A stretch of 12,943 nt of DNA from Candidatus Zipacnadia bacterium. GTDB lineage: Bacteria > Armatimonadota > Zipacnadia > Zipacnadales > Zipacnadaceae. The position numbers and the translations under genes are program-made. The notes beneath the pieces were generated by a model. It ran no database searches. It was not told the DNA's origin and worked only from the letters and a program-made list of their open reading frames with translations. This document shows, one piece after another, positions 7,474 to 12,943 of the stretch (positions are counted from its first letter, which is position 1; every line of letters starts with the position of its first letter). Where the stretch lies: NCBI GenBank assembly GCA_029821455.1, contig JALGTI010000058.1, positions 1 to 12,943 on the forward strand, given 5' to 3'.

Positions 7474-7503
7474 GGTGATACGCCAGCGGGGCAGCGTATC
7501 ACC
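7474..7503 (-). promoter_or_regulatory. Hairpin in the rpmH leader
   Basis: A perfect 10-bp inverted repeat, GGTGATACGC (7474-7483) and GCGTATCACC (7494-7503), encloses a 10-nt GC-rich loop. It lies just inside the predicted 5' end of the rpmH transcript, about 47 nt before the start codon. It could protect the 5' end, bind a regulator as DNA or RNA, or act in L34 feedback. No U-tract follows on the rpmH strand, so it is not an obvious terminator. Confidence 0.55.
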
Positions 7504-7515
7504 TTGGCAAGCAAT

Positions 7516-7544
7516 AGTATATCAAAAAGGCACGGCATTCGCAA
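7516..7544 (-). promoter_or_regulatory. Sigma-70-type promoter of the rpmH-rnpA-yidD-yidC-jag block
   Basis: On the minus strand, TTGCGA (7544-7539) and TATACT (7521-7516) are separated by exactly 17 bp, close to consensus. Transcription would begin near 7509 and give a leader of roughly 83 nt that contains the 10-bp hairpin. No other comparable promoter is visible upstream of rpmH. Confidence 0.7.
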
Positions 7545-7732
7545 GTTTAGCGGCTACCAAACGAGCAGCGCGTCTGACTGAATGCCAGTATGAAGCTAAT
7601 GTCCCGCAAGTATCTTGCAGACCACTCCACAAAGCCATATTGGTCCAGCCGCCAAGAAGGCAGCCCGCCAGTTTGCGGCGAAACTAGCTGCCGACGAATC
7701 CGAAAAGGACCGCGAGGAAGGATGGACTGAAC

Positions 7733-9718
7733 TTGCAAACGACCACCGTTAACATAGTTGGCGTGGACATCACCCTCCACACGCTCCAGACCCTTATCAT
7801 CGGGAGCGGGGCGGCAGCCCTCAACTGCGCCGAGCATCTCTACGACTACGGCATCCGCGATATCGCTATCGCTACCGATAAGCTCGGTGCGGGCACCTCG
7901 AACAATTCCGGGTCCGACAAGCAGACCTATTATAAGTTGGCCGTCTGCGCCGACGCTGCCGACAGCCCCATCGAGTTTGCACAGACGCTCACCGCCGGCG
8001 GGATGTGCCATGGCGATATTGCCTATGTCGAGGGGGCTTGCTCAGCCCAGGAGTTCTACCACCTGGTCAAGAACGGGGTAGAGTTTCCCTTCAACGAGTA
8101 TGGCGCGTATGTCGGCTACAAGACCGACCACGATCCCCGCCAGCGGGCGACCTCGGCCGGGCCGAAGACATCTATCCAGATGGTCGCTGGCTCGCTGGCG
8201 CAGGTGCGGCGCAATGGCACGCCGATTCTGGATGGGCACGAGATCATCCGCCTGCTCGTCTCCCCAGATGGCAGGCGGGTCATCGGCGCGCTTGCCATCA
8301 ATAAGGACGAACTTTCGGAGAGCAGTTATGGACTGGTGCTGTTCAACTGCGAGAATGTCGTCCTGGCAACCGGTGGGCCGGGGGAGATGTATGCGACTTC
8401 CGTTTATCCGCCGGGGCAGATTGGCAATCATGGCCTGGCCCTGGAGATAGGAGCCATAGCTCACAACCTGACCGAGAGCCAGTTCGGTCTTGGCTCAGTT
8501 GGCTTTCGCTGGAACCTGTCGGGTACCTACCAGCAGGTCATCCCTGTCTACTTTAGCGAGGACGAGCGCGGCCAGCGGCGCTACTTCCTGAACGATTACT
8601 TCTACGACACCGGCCAGAAGGCCAGCAACATTTTCCTGAAGGGCTACCAGTGGCCGTTCCACGCTGAGCGGCTGCAGGAGATGGGTTCCAGCATCATTGA
8701 CATCGCCGTGGAGATGGAGCGGCAGGCCGGCCGCCAGGTCTATATGGACTTCACGGCCAATCCTGTGCCAATTGAAGGAGAGGAATTCAGCTTCGAGAAG
8801 CTCTCCGACGAGGCGCGGACATATCTAGAGCGGTCTGGCGCGTTGCAGGACACGCCCTACGAACGCCTGGCGCATATGAACCAGCCGAGTATTGACATCT
8901 ACTCCGAACACGGCGTGGACCTGCGGGAGCCTCTGGAGGTGGCCGTGTGTGCTCAGCACTGCAACGGCGGGTTGGCTGCCAACACCTGGTGGGAATCGGT
9001 CAATATCGGGCACCTCTTCCCTATTGGTGAAATCTGCGGCACGCACGGCGTACGGCCAGGCGGCAGTGCGCTGAACTCCGGCCAGGTAGGCGGCTTGCGC
9101 GCGGCTCAGTATATCGCCAATGTTTATGATGATGACCCAGCAAAGGCGGCAGACTTCGAGAAGGCGGTCAGCCAACAGGTGAAGGAGGAGATCATCCACA
9201 TCAAGCAGCTTCTCAACGCACCTGATGATGCTCCCACTGTCGGTCAGGTGCGTGGCCAAATACAGGAGCGGATGACGAAGTGCGCAGGGTTTATGCGTAG
9301 CCTGGAGGGTGTAACTGAGGCTCTTGCCGAAGCATACCAGCTTGGGGAGACCATTGCGGCAAACGGGCAGAAGGCGCGGGATACTGGCCAGCTACTGACC
9401 GCCATCCAGAACGATCATCTGTGCCTGACGCACCAGGTGTTCCTGGAGGCGATAAAGGCGTACATCGAGCGTGGTGGCGGGTCGCGCGGGGCGTGTGTGA
9501 TCCTCGACGAGAATGGCGACCGGGTGCTGGAGACGAGAAAGGGGCGGGAGTTGCCGCACCGCAGCGAGAATATGGCTATGCGGGACGAGATTCTGGAGGT
9601 GCAGTGGACACCGGAAGGGGTGCGCATCAGGCCAGTGCCGGTCCGACCCGTACCGGATGACGATTCGTGGTACGAGACGACCTGGGCGCAGTGGCGGGAT
9701 GGGAAAGTATTTGGCTGA
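7733..9718 (+). CDS. FAD-dependent oxidoreductase, fumarate reductase/succinate dehydrogenase flavoprotein family
   Basis: The 661-residue protein carries an N-terminal FAD-binding motif LIIGSGAAAL (21-30), a second nucleotide-binding piece VVLATGGPG (209-217), and the C-terminal FAD/active-site region. There, AVCAQHCNGGL (404-414) matches the HYTMGG segment of fumarate reductases (H409). GEICGTHGVRPGGSALNSGQ (432-451) matches the GEc..GVHGANRLGGNSL segment (R441). The N-terminal SGSDKQTYYKL lacks the His that covalently holds FAD in SdhA/FrdA, so flavin is probably non-covalent. No iron-sulphur or membrane-anchor gene is nearby, so the electron partner and substrate are unknown; L-aspartate-oxidase-like chemistry is one alternative. 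The start is TTG at 7733, after GAGGAAGG, because the nearby ATG meets a stop at once. It is the first gene of an operon, 28 bp before the phosphorylase gene. Confidence 0.85.
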   Translation: MQTTTVNIVGVDITLHTLQTLIIGSGAAALNCAEHLYDYGIRDIAIATDKLGAGTSNNSGSDKQTYYKLAVCADAADSPIEFAQTLTAGGMCHGDIAYVEGACSAQEFYHLVKNGVEFPFNEYGAYVGYKTDHDPRQRATSAGPKTSIQMVAGSLAQVRRNGTPILDGHEIIRLLVSPDGRRVIGALAINKDELSESSYGLVLFNCENVVLATGGPGEMYATSVYPPGQIGNHGLALEIGAIAHNLTESQFGLGSVGFRWNLSGTYQQVIPVYFSEDERGQRRYFLNDYFYDTGQKASNIFLKGYQWPFHAERLQEMGSSIIDIAVEMERQAGRQVYMDFTANPVPIEGEEFSFEKLSDEARTYLERSGALQDTPYERLAHMNQPSIDIYSEHGVDLREPLEVAVCAQHCNGGLAANTWWESVNIGHLFPIGEICGTHGVRPGGSALNSGQVGGLRAAQYIANVYDDDPAKAADFEKAVSQQVKEEIIHIKQLLNAPDDAPTVGQVRGQIQERMTKCAGFMRSLEGVTEALAEAYQLGETIAANGQKARDTGQLLTAIQNDHLCLTHQVFLEAIKAYIERGGGSRGACVILDENGDRVLETRKGRELPHRSENMAMRDEILEVQWTPEGVRIRPVPVRPVPDDDSWYETTWAQWRDGKVFG

Positions 9719-9746
9719 TTTGGACAGAGTATAGGGAGGTCCATCA

Positions 9747-10514
9747 ATGCCAATTGGTATCATAGGTGGAACGGGGTTTGCTGAGGTGATGGCAGACGAG
9801 GCGAGGGAGACTGAGTTGGTGGAGACACGGCACGGAATAGTGGAGGTGCAGGTCGGCCAGCTTGGCCAAGTGGATGTGGCGTTCATCCCGCGCCACGGAC
9901 CCGCAGGCAATATCCCGCCGCACGCTGTCAACTATCAGGCCCATATCGAGGCTCTCGATATGCTGGGCTGCCGGCGCATAATTGCCACCAATGCCGTCGG
10001 CTCGCTGCTGGACGACCTGACACCTGGTTGCCTGGCTTTGCCCAATCAATTCTTAGATTTCACGGATGGGCGGCCACGCACGCTATTCGATAGGCCCGGT
10101 GATGAGATTGTCAACGTGGATGTCACCGCGCCCTACTGTCCTGAGCTACGGAAGCTGTTGGCCAGGGAGGCCGAGAAGTTGGGCCTGGCCTGCCGTAAGG
10201 GGTTGACCTATGTATGCACCGAGGGCCCGCGCTTTGAGACGCCGGCTGAGATTCGAATGTTTGCGGCCTTGGGCGGACACCTGGTGGGGATGACTGGAGT
10301 GCCGGAGGTCGTCTTCGCCCGTGAGCTCGGTCTGTGCTACGCCAGTGTGTGTATCGTGACCAACCTTGCAGCGGGGCTTAGCGAGAATCCGCTGACTGCT
10401 GATGAGGTCAACGCCGTAATGGATGAAGTGCGCCCGAGGCTGTGGGAATTGCTCACAGCCGTGGCAGGGGCCATTGATACTGAGGCAAGCTGCAACTACT
10501 GTTCGCCTGCATAG
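9747..10514 (+). CDS. MTAP/PNP-family nucleoside phosphorylase, probably 6-oxopurine (inosine/guanosine or methylthioinosine) type
   Basis: This 255-residue enzyme belongs to the methylthioadenosine/purine nucleoside phosphorylase family, which splits nucleosides with phosphate to a free base and a (methylthio)ribose-1-phosphate. Visible motifs are GIIGGTGF (4-11, phosphate), IPRHG (47-51), IPPHAVNY (56-63), NAVGSL (82-87), CTEGPRFETPAEIRMF (157-172) and MTGVPEVVFARELG (182-195). At the base pocket human MTAP has Asp-Tyr-Asp. Here the matching residues are N206, L207 and A208 (VTNLAAG), which favours 6-oxopurines such as hypoxanthine or guanine over adenine. That is inference. A GGGAGG site lies 7 nt before the ATG. 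The HAD phosphatase gene begins 9 bp after its stop. S-methyl-5'-thioinosine phosphorylase or PNP are both possible. Confidence 0.88.
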   Translation: MPIGIIGGTGFAEVMADEARETELVETRHGIVEVQVGQLGQVDVAFIPRHGPAGNIPPHAVNYQAHIEALDMLGCRRIIATNAVGSLLDDLTPGCLALPNQFLDFTDGRPRTLFDRPGDEIVNVDVTAPYCPELRKLLAREAEKLGLACRKGLTYVCTEGPRFETPAEIRMFAALGGHLVGMTGVPEVVFARELGLCYASVCIVTNLAAGLSENPLTADEVNAVMDEVRPRLWELLTAVAGAIDTEASCNYCSPA

Positions 10515-10523
10515 GAGCAACAG

Positions 10524-11309
10524 ATGCCCGATCTTTCCCTGGATGACTACGAGGCGTACGTGTTTGACCTTGATGGCACTATCTATCTGGGTGAGCAGTT
10601 GATCAAGGGCGCTGACCGGGTGGTTGCTGCACTGCGGGCGGCCGCTAAGCAGATTGCCTTTCTGTCAAACAAACCCATCGCAACCTGCGCGTCGTATGCG
10701 CGGAAGCTTACACGGCTGGGTGTAGCGGCCAAGCCAGAGGATGTCATCAACTCAAACGTTGCTCTGGCACTGTTTCTGAGGGATGAATTGCCGGGCGGGC
10801 GGCTGCTGGTGTTGGGGGAATGGCCGCTGATACAGGAGCTGCAAGGGGCAGGCATGCGGGTAGTGCATTGCGCCGAGGAGGCGGATGCGGTGGTCGTGTC
10901 CTGGGATCGCAATATCAGCTACCGCAAGCTCAACGAGGCGACTCAGGCCCTGCGGGCCGGCGCGCGTTTCTTTGCCACTAACCCCGATGTGACCTGTCCG
11001 ATGCCAGGACGCTTCATCCCAGACTGCGGAGCTTTCATTGCCTTCCTAGAGGTGGCCACGGGACGAACAGTTGAGGCGGTCGCGGGCAAGCCGTCGCCGC
11101 TGATGCTGGAAATGACGCTGAAACGGCTGGGAGTAGCGCCAGAGCAGGCACTGATGGTTGGCGATCGTTTACAGACTGATGTGGGAGTCGGGAAGGCAGC
11201 CGGGTGTGCCACGGCGCTGGTGCTCAGCGGGGCGACAAATCAGGAGCACCTCGAAGGTAGCTCCCTGCAACCGGATTTCGTGTTGGATTCAGTGGCCGAA
11301 CTGTTGTAG
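10524..11309 (+). CDS. HAD-superfamily subclass IIA sugar-phosphate phosphatase (NagD-like)
   Basis: The 261-residue protein has all HAD motifs: I, FDLDGT with nucleophile D15 and acid D17; II, LSNK (47-50); III, GKPSP with K189; IV, GDRLQTD (213-219) for magnesium. ATNPDVTCP (151-159) and the cap between motifs II and III are typical of the NagD/p-nitrophenylphosphatase (IIA) group, which dephosphorylates nucleotides or sugar phosphates. The start at ATG 10524 is set by AGGAG overlapping the end of the upstream gene with 6-nt spacing, so it is co-transcribed with the phosphorylase. A plausible role is removing phosphate from a product of that reaction (inference). Its TAG stop lies inside the left terminal repeat of a small palindromic element. 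Confidence 0.92.
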   Translation: MPDLSLDDYEAYVFDLDGTIYLGEQLIKGADRVVAALRAAAKQIAFLSNKPIATCASYARKLTRLGVAAKPEDVINSNVALALFLRDELPGGRLLVLGEWPLIQELQGAGMRVVHCAEEADAVVVSWDRNISYRKLNEATQALRAGARFFATNPDVTCPMPGRFIPDCGAFIAFLEVATGRTVEAVAGKPSPLMLEMTLKRLGVAPEQALMVGDRLQTDVGVGKAAGCATALVLSGATNQEHLEGSSLQPDFVLDSVAELL

Positions 11310-11372
11310 GGGCGTGATTCATCACGCCCAGTTACGTTGCAAGACAAAGGGCGCGATAAATCGCGCCCCTAC
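11306..11372. repeat. 67-bp element with 9-bp terminal inverted repeats and two internal hairpins (MITE/REP-like)
   Basis: GTAGGGGCG (11306-11314) and CGCCCCTAC (11364-11372) are perfect terminal inverted repeats. Inside are two near-twin 9-bp hairpins, GGGCGTGAT/ATCACGCCC (11310-11329) and GGGCGCGAT/ATCGCGCCC (11349-11368). The element lies between convergent genes and its left end contains the TAG stop of the HAD gene. The twin-hairpin plan is typical of dispersed REP/MITE-like repeats of environmental bacteria, and it could also terminate transcription from both sides. I cannot show other copies within this window. Confidence 0.7.
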
Positions 11373-11400
11373 AGAAGCCTCTTTTCAGGCCGTAGCTCTC

Positions 11401-12636
11401 CTACTCCTGGTTCACCTCCGCCTGGATCTGCGCCTTGAGGGCCTGGGCTTCCTGCACAAGCCGCTCGGCCTCGATCTGCATCGCCATCGCCTGCGGGCGC
11501 ACGAGGTCTTCGCGCACCTGATAGCGGCGGTCAAGGTAGCGCCAGCGCTCGGTCAATTCATCGAGTTTTTCGCCAAAGGTGTCTCTGGTCTCGCCCTGCG
11601 GCAGCCGGCCCCACACCATCCATGCGCTGGTCAACTCGTCCAGCGTCTGCTCCAGCGGCTCCATCACCGCCGGTGTGCTGACCGGGTACGGCCCTGACCG
11701 CCAGGCCGTGTGCCCCTCGGCGTCGGTGATGGAAAGCAATAATGTGCCATCGCCGTCCTGGGCGATCCGGTACGGTACCTGGAACTGTTCCCGACTGCGC
11801 GGGTCCAACTCACCCTTCACCGCAGCGAAATAATGGCCATACTTGTCACGCCCTGTCACCCGGACGTTGGCCTTCAGGGCCGCAGCATCCGTCCCGAGAT
11901 TGGTGACACTGATCCAGGCGGTGTTGCCGCCCAACCACAGCTGTCCGAGGTCGTCAATCTGTGCCGTCAGCGGAGGCCCAGCAAAGATAAGGGTCCCAAG
12001 CGCCTGCGGTTCCACGAACTCAGCGTGGTGCAAGCACCAGGTGCTGGCCTCGGCCTCGCCCGGGGCATAGCGCGCCACCCCCAGCAACCACGCTTCACCC
12101 GGACGCGGCGGGATCCCATGGCGGAAGGGCAGGGCCAGCTCAAGGCTCCAGCCGTCTTCGAGCACCTGCACGGCAGTGTCCCAACTGAAGTTCTCCGCTG
12201 GATCCCTATCGAATGCATCGAAGCGCGTGTTGCCCGGGTTGATCGCAAGCTCAGCACACCTGAGGCGTTGGCAGTCAGTGTCAATGAGCACCGCCAGGCA
12301 ATCATCTTCATAGACTGGCCCGTCGCGTTCGCTCGCATCGGCCTTGAGGGCGGAACTGTCGGCTGAATACATCCGCGCGGCGATGTACAGGTTATTGGTG
12401 TCGAATATCAGCCGCACCTCGGTAGGATAGCGTGGCATCCCCCGCCCCCCGATTAGGATGAAATCGCTGAGGGTAGCGGCCTGAGCCCAGACCGGTTCGT
12501 TGAGGTTACCATCTATCTCCGGGGCGACCGTCACCCGCGGGACCGACACCACGGGCGGCGTATAGAAGGCTTGCGCTGAGGCAATGCTACACGACAATAC
12601 CAGGCCGACGACGATGAGAGTTAGCTTGCTGCCCAC
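11401..12636 (-). CDS. Secreted protein with a CBM9-like (DOMON-type) carbohydrate-binding domain and C-terminal coiled coil
   Basis: The 411-residue protein has a signal peptide (about 1-23; cleavage after ASA or AQA). VLSC at 13-16 is a poor lipobox. Residues about 34-215 fit the CBM9-like beta-sandwich found in exported carbohydrate-binding proteins and glycoside hydrolase-linked modules: VAPEIDGNLNEPVWAQA, EVRLIFDTNNLYIAARM, DDCLAVLIDTD and LEDGWSLELALPF. A second beta-rich part (about 222-320) follows, and then a helical, charged C-terminus (about 325-411) that could form a coiled coil. No catalytic domain is seen, so a binding or scaffold role is likelier than hydrolysis. GTG at 12636 is chosen because AGGAGGG (12644-12650, minus strand) lies just upstream with 7-nt spacing. 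It is transcribed alone, convergent with the HAD operon and divergent from the aldo/keto reductase gene. Confidence 0.75.
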   Translation of the reverse strand: MGSKLTLIVVGLVLSCSIASAQAFYTPPVVSVPRVTVAPEIDGNLNEPVWAQAATLSDFILIGGRGMPRYPTEVRLIFDTNNLYIAARMYSADSSALKADASERDGPVYEDDCLAVLIDTDCQRLRCAELAINPGNTRFDAFDRDPAENFSWDTAVQVLEDGWSLELALPFRHGIPPRPGEAWLLGVARYAPGEAEASTWCLHHAEFVEPQALGTLIFAGPPLTAQIDDLGQLWLGGNTAWISVTNLGTDAAALKANVRVTGRDKYGHYFAAVKGELDPRSREQFQVPYRIAQDGDGTLLLSITDAEGHTAWRSGPYPVSTPAVMEPLEQTLDELTSAWMVWGRLPQGETRDTFGEKLDELTERWRYLDRRYQVREDLVRPQAMAMQIEAERLVQEAQALKAQIQAEVNQE

Positions 12637-12821
12637 TAGTGCTCCCTCCTGACAAGTTCTCGACAGGCTATGAATAATTTCGACGCCGACAGCCGGTTTC
12701 CTCCTATCTTCCGCGCTATCTCCACAGATCCCGAGTCAGCAGCGGATGGAGGGAGAAATGTTAGGGACGAGGAACCGAGAGTCTAAAGCACAAACTGCAC
12801 ACAAGAAGGGGCAAGGAAACC
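12637..12821. promoter_or_regulatory. Divergent intergenic region of the CBM9-like and aldo/keto reductase genes
   Basis: This 185-bp region must hold the promoters of both flanking genes. A possible plus-strand promoter is CTGACA (12649-12654) with GAATAA (12672-12677), 17-bp spacing. The match is modest and it overlaps the ribosome site of the CBM9-like gene. No clear minus-strand promoter or operator palindrome was recognised. Confidence 0.3.
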
Positions 12822-12943
12822 ATGGAGTACAGGACCCTGACCGGCACTGGCCTGCGCGTCTCGCGCATCTGTATGGGCGCAATGACGTTCGGCGGCCAGA
12901 CTGATGAAGAGAACAGCATCGCAATGGTGAACCGCTGCCTGGA
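12822..12943 (+). CDS. Aldo/keto reductase, N-terminal fragment (runs off the window)
   Basis: The first 40 codons read MEYRTLTGTGLRVSRICMGA and continue with MTFGGQTDEENSIAMVNRCL. This is the standard N-terminus of an NADPH-dependent aldo/keto reductase (the Tas/YajO-like group): RxLGxTGLxVSxxxLGxMTFG followed by the region leading to the catalytic Asp-Tyr-Lys-His set, which lies beyond the window. It is not a pseudogene as far as seen. An AAGGA site lies about 5 nt before the ATG. Substrate cannot be inferred. Confidence 0.9.
   Translation, partial: MEYRTLTGTGLRVSRICMGAMTFGGQTDEENSIAMVNRCL

Larger units (their letters stand above)
7427..7732. other. Divergent intergenic region between rpmH and the flavoprotein gene
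   Basis: This 306-bp region holds the rpmH promoter and leader hairpin (7474-7544). The remaining part (about 7545-7732) shows no gene I can support. A weak plus-strand promoter-like pair, TTGCAG (7615-7620) and TATTGG (7638-7643) with 17-bp spacing, could serve the flavoprotein operon. I found no cluster of DnaA boxes or AT-rich unwinding stretch, so an origin is not supported. Confidence 0.6.

Noticed and set aside
7475..7687. Plus-strand open frame in the rpmH-flavoprotein intergenic region
   Set aside because: No ribosome site, no recognisable motif, and it starts within the leader hairpin.
7427..7732. Possible replication origin next to rpmH
   Set aside because: No cluster of TTATCCACA-like boxes, no AT-rich unwinding stretch and no dnaA or dnaN gene.
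1..12943. CRISPR arrays, tRNA/rRNA genes, transposases, integrases, toxin-antitoxin or defence genes
   Set aside because: Looked for on both strands; no repeat-spacer pattern, cloverleaf or family motif was seen.

Overview
This window comes from a high-GC bacterial chromosome of ordinary housekeeping and accessory type. I see no phage, plasmid, CRISPR array, tRNA or rRNA. A YidC with an N-terminal signal segment and a large exported domain points to a diderm. A DUF6785/6784-like membrane protein, a secreted CBM9-like protein, a sugar-phosphate isomerase/epimerase and small palindromic repeats between convergent genes recall Armatimonadota, Planctomycetota or related uncultured lineages. That placement is inference only.

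Layout: (1) 1-515 is the 3' part of a sugar-phosphate isomerase/epimerase gene, broken by a 20-bp tandem duplication. (2) An extended palindrome at 527-579 separates it from a convergent polytopic membrane protein gene (633-2633, minus). (3) A divergent intergenic region with a good sigma-70-type promoter drives a lone MreB-like actin gene (2819-3862, plus). (4) The conserved block rpmH-rnpA-yidD-yidC-jag runs on the minus strand from 7426 to 3887 and converges on the mreB-like gene with 24 bp between stops. (5) After a 306-bp divergent intergenic region, a plus-strand operon encodes an FAD-dependent fumarate-reductase-like flavoprotein, an MTAP/PNP-family phosphorylase and a NagD-type HAD phosphatase (7733-11309). 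(6) A 67-bp element with 9-bp terminal inverted repeats and two internal hairpins supplies the HAD stop codon and separates it from a convergent secreted CBM9-like protein (11401-12636, minus). (7) An aldo/keto reductase gene begins at 12822 and runs off the end.

The minus-strand block joins ribosome protein L34, the RNase P protein, and the inner-membrane insertion machinery YidD, YidC and Jag/KhpB. Its usual upstream neighbour dnaA is absent and no DnaA-box cluster is visible. The mreB-like gene beside it could join envelope biogenesis functionally, but it lacks the conserved Glu before Pro that acts in ATP hydrolysis in canonical MreB. The phosphorylase and phosphatase suggest nucleoside/sugar-phosphate salvage, while the substrate of the co-transcribed flavoprotein is unknown.

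The most unusual points are the degenerate active-site MreB homologue, the YidC with a non-canonical (possibly OB-fold-like) exported N-terminal region and a basic C-tail, the flavoprotein-phosphorylase-phosphatase operon, the hairpin in the rpmH leader, the two palindromic intergenic elements, and the fresh-looking duplication in the epimerase gene. None of these by itself demonstrates a new defence or mobile system.
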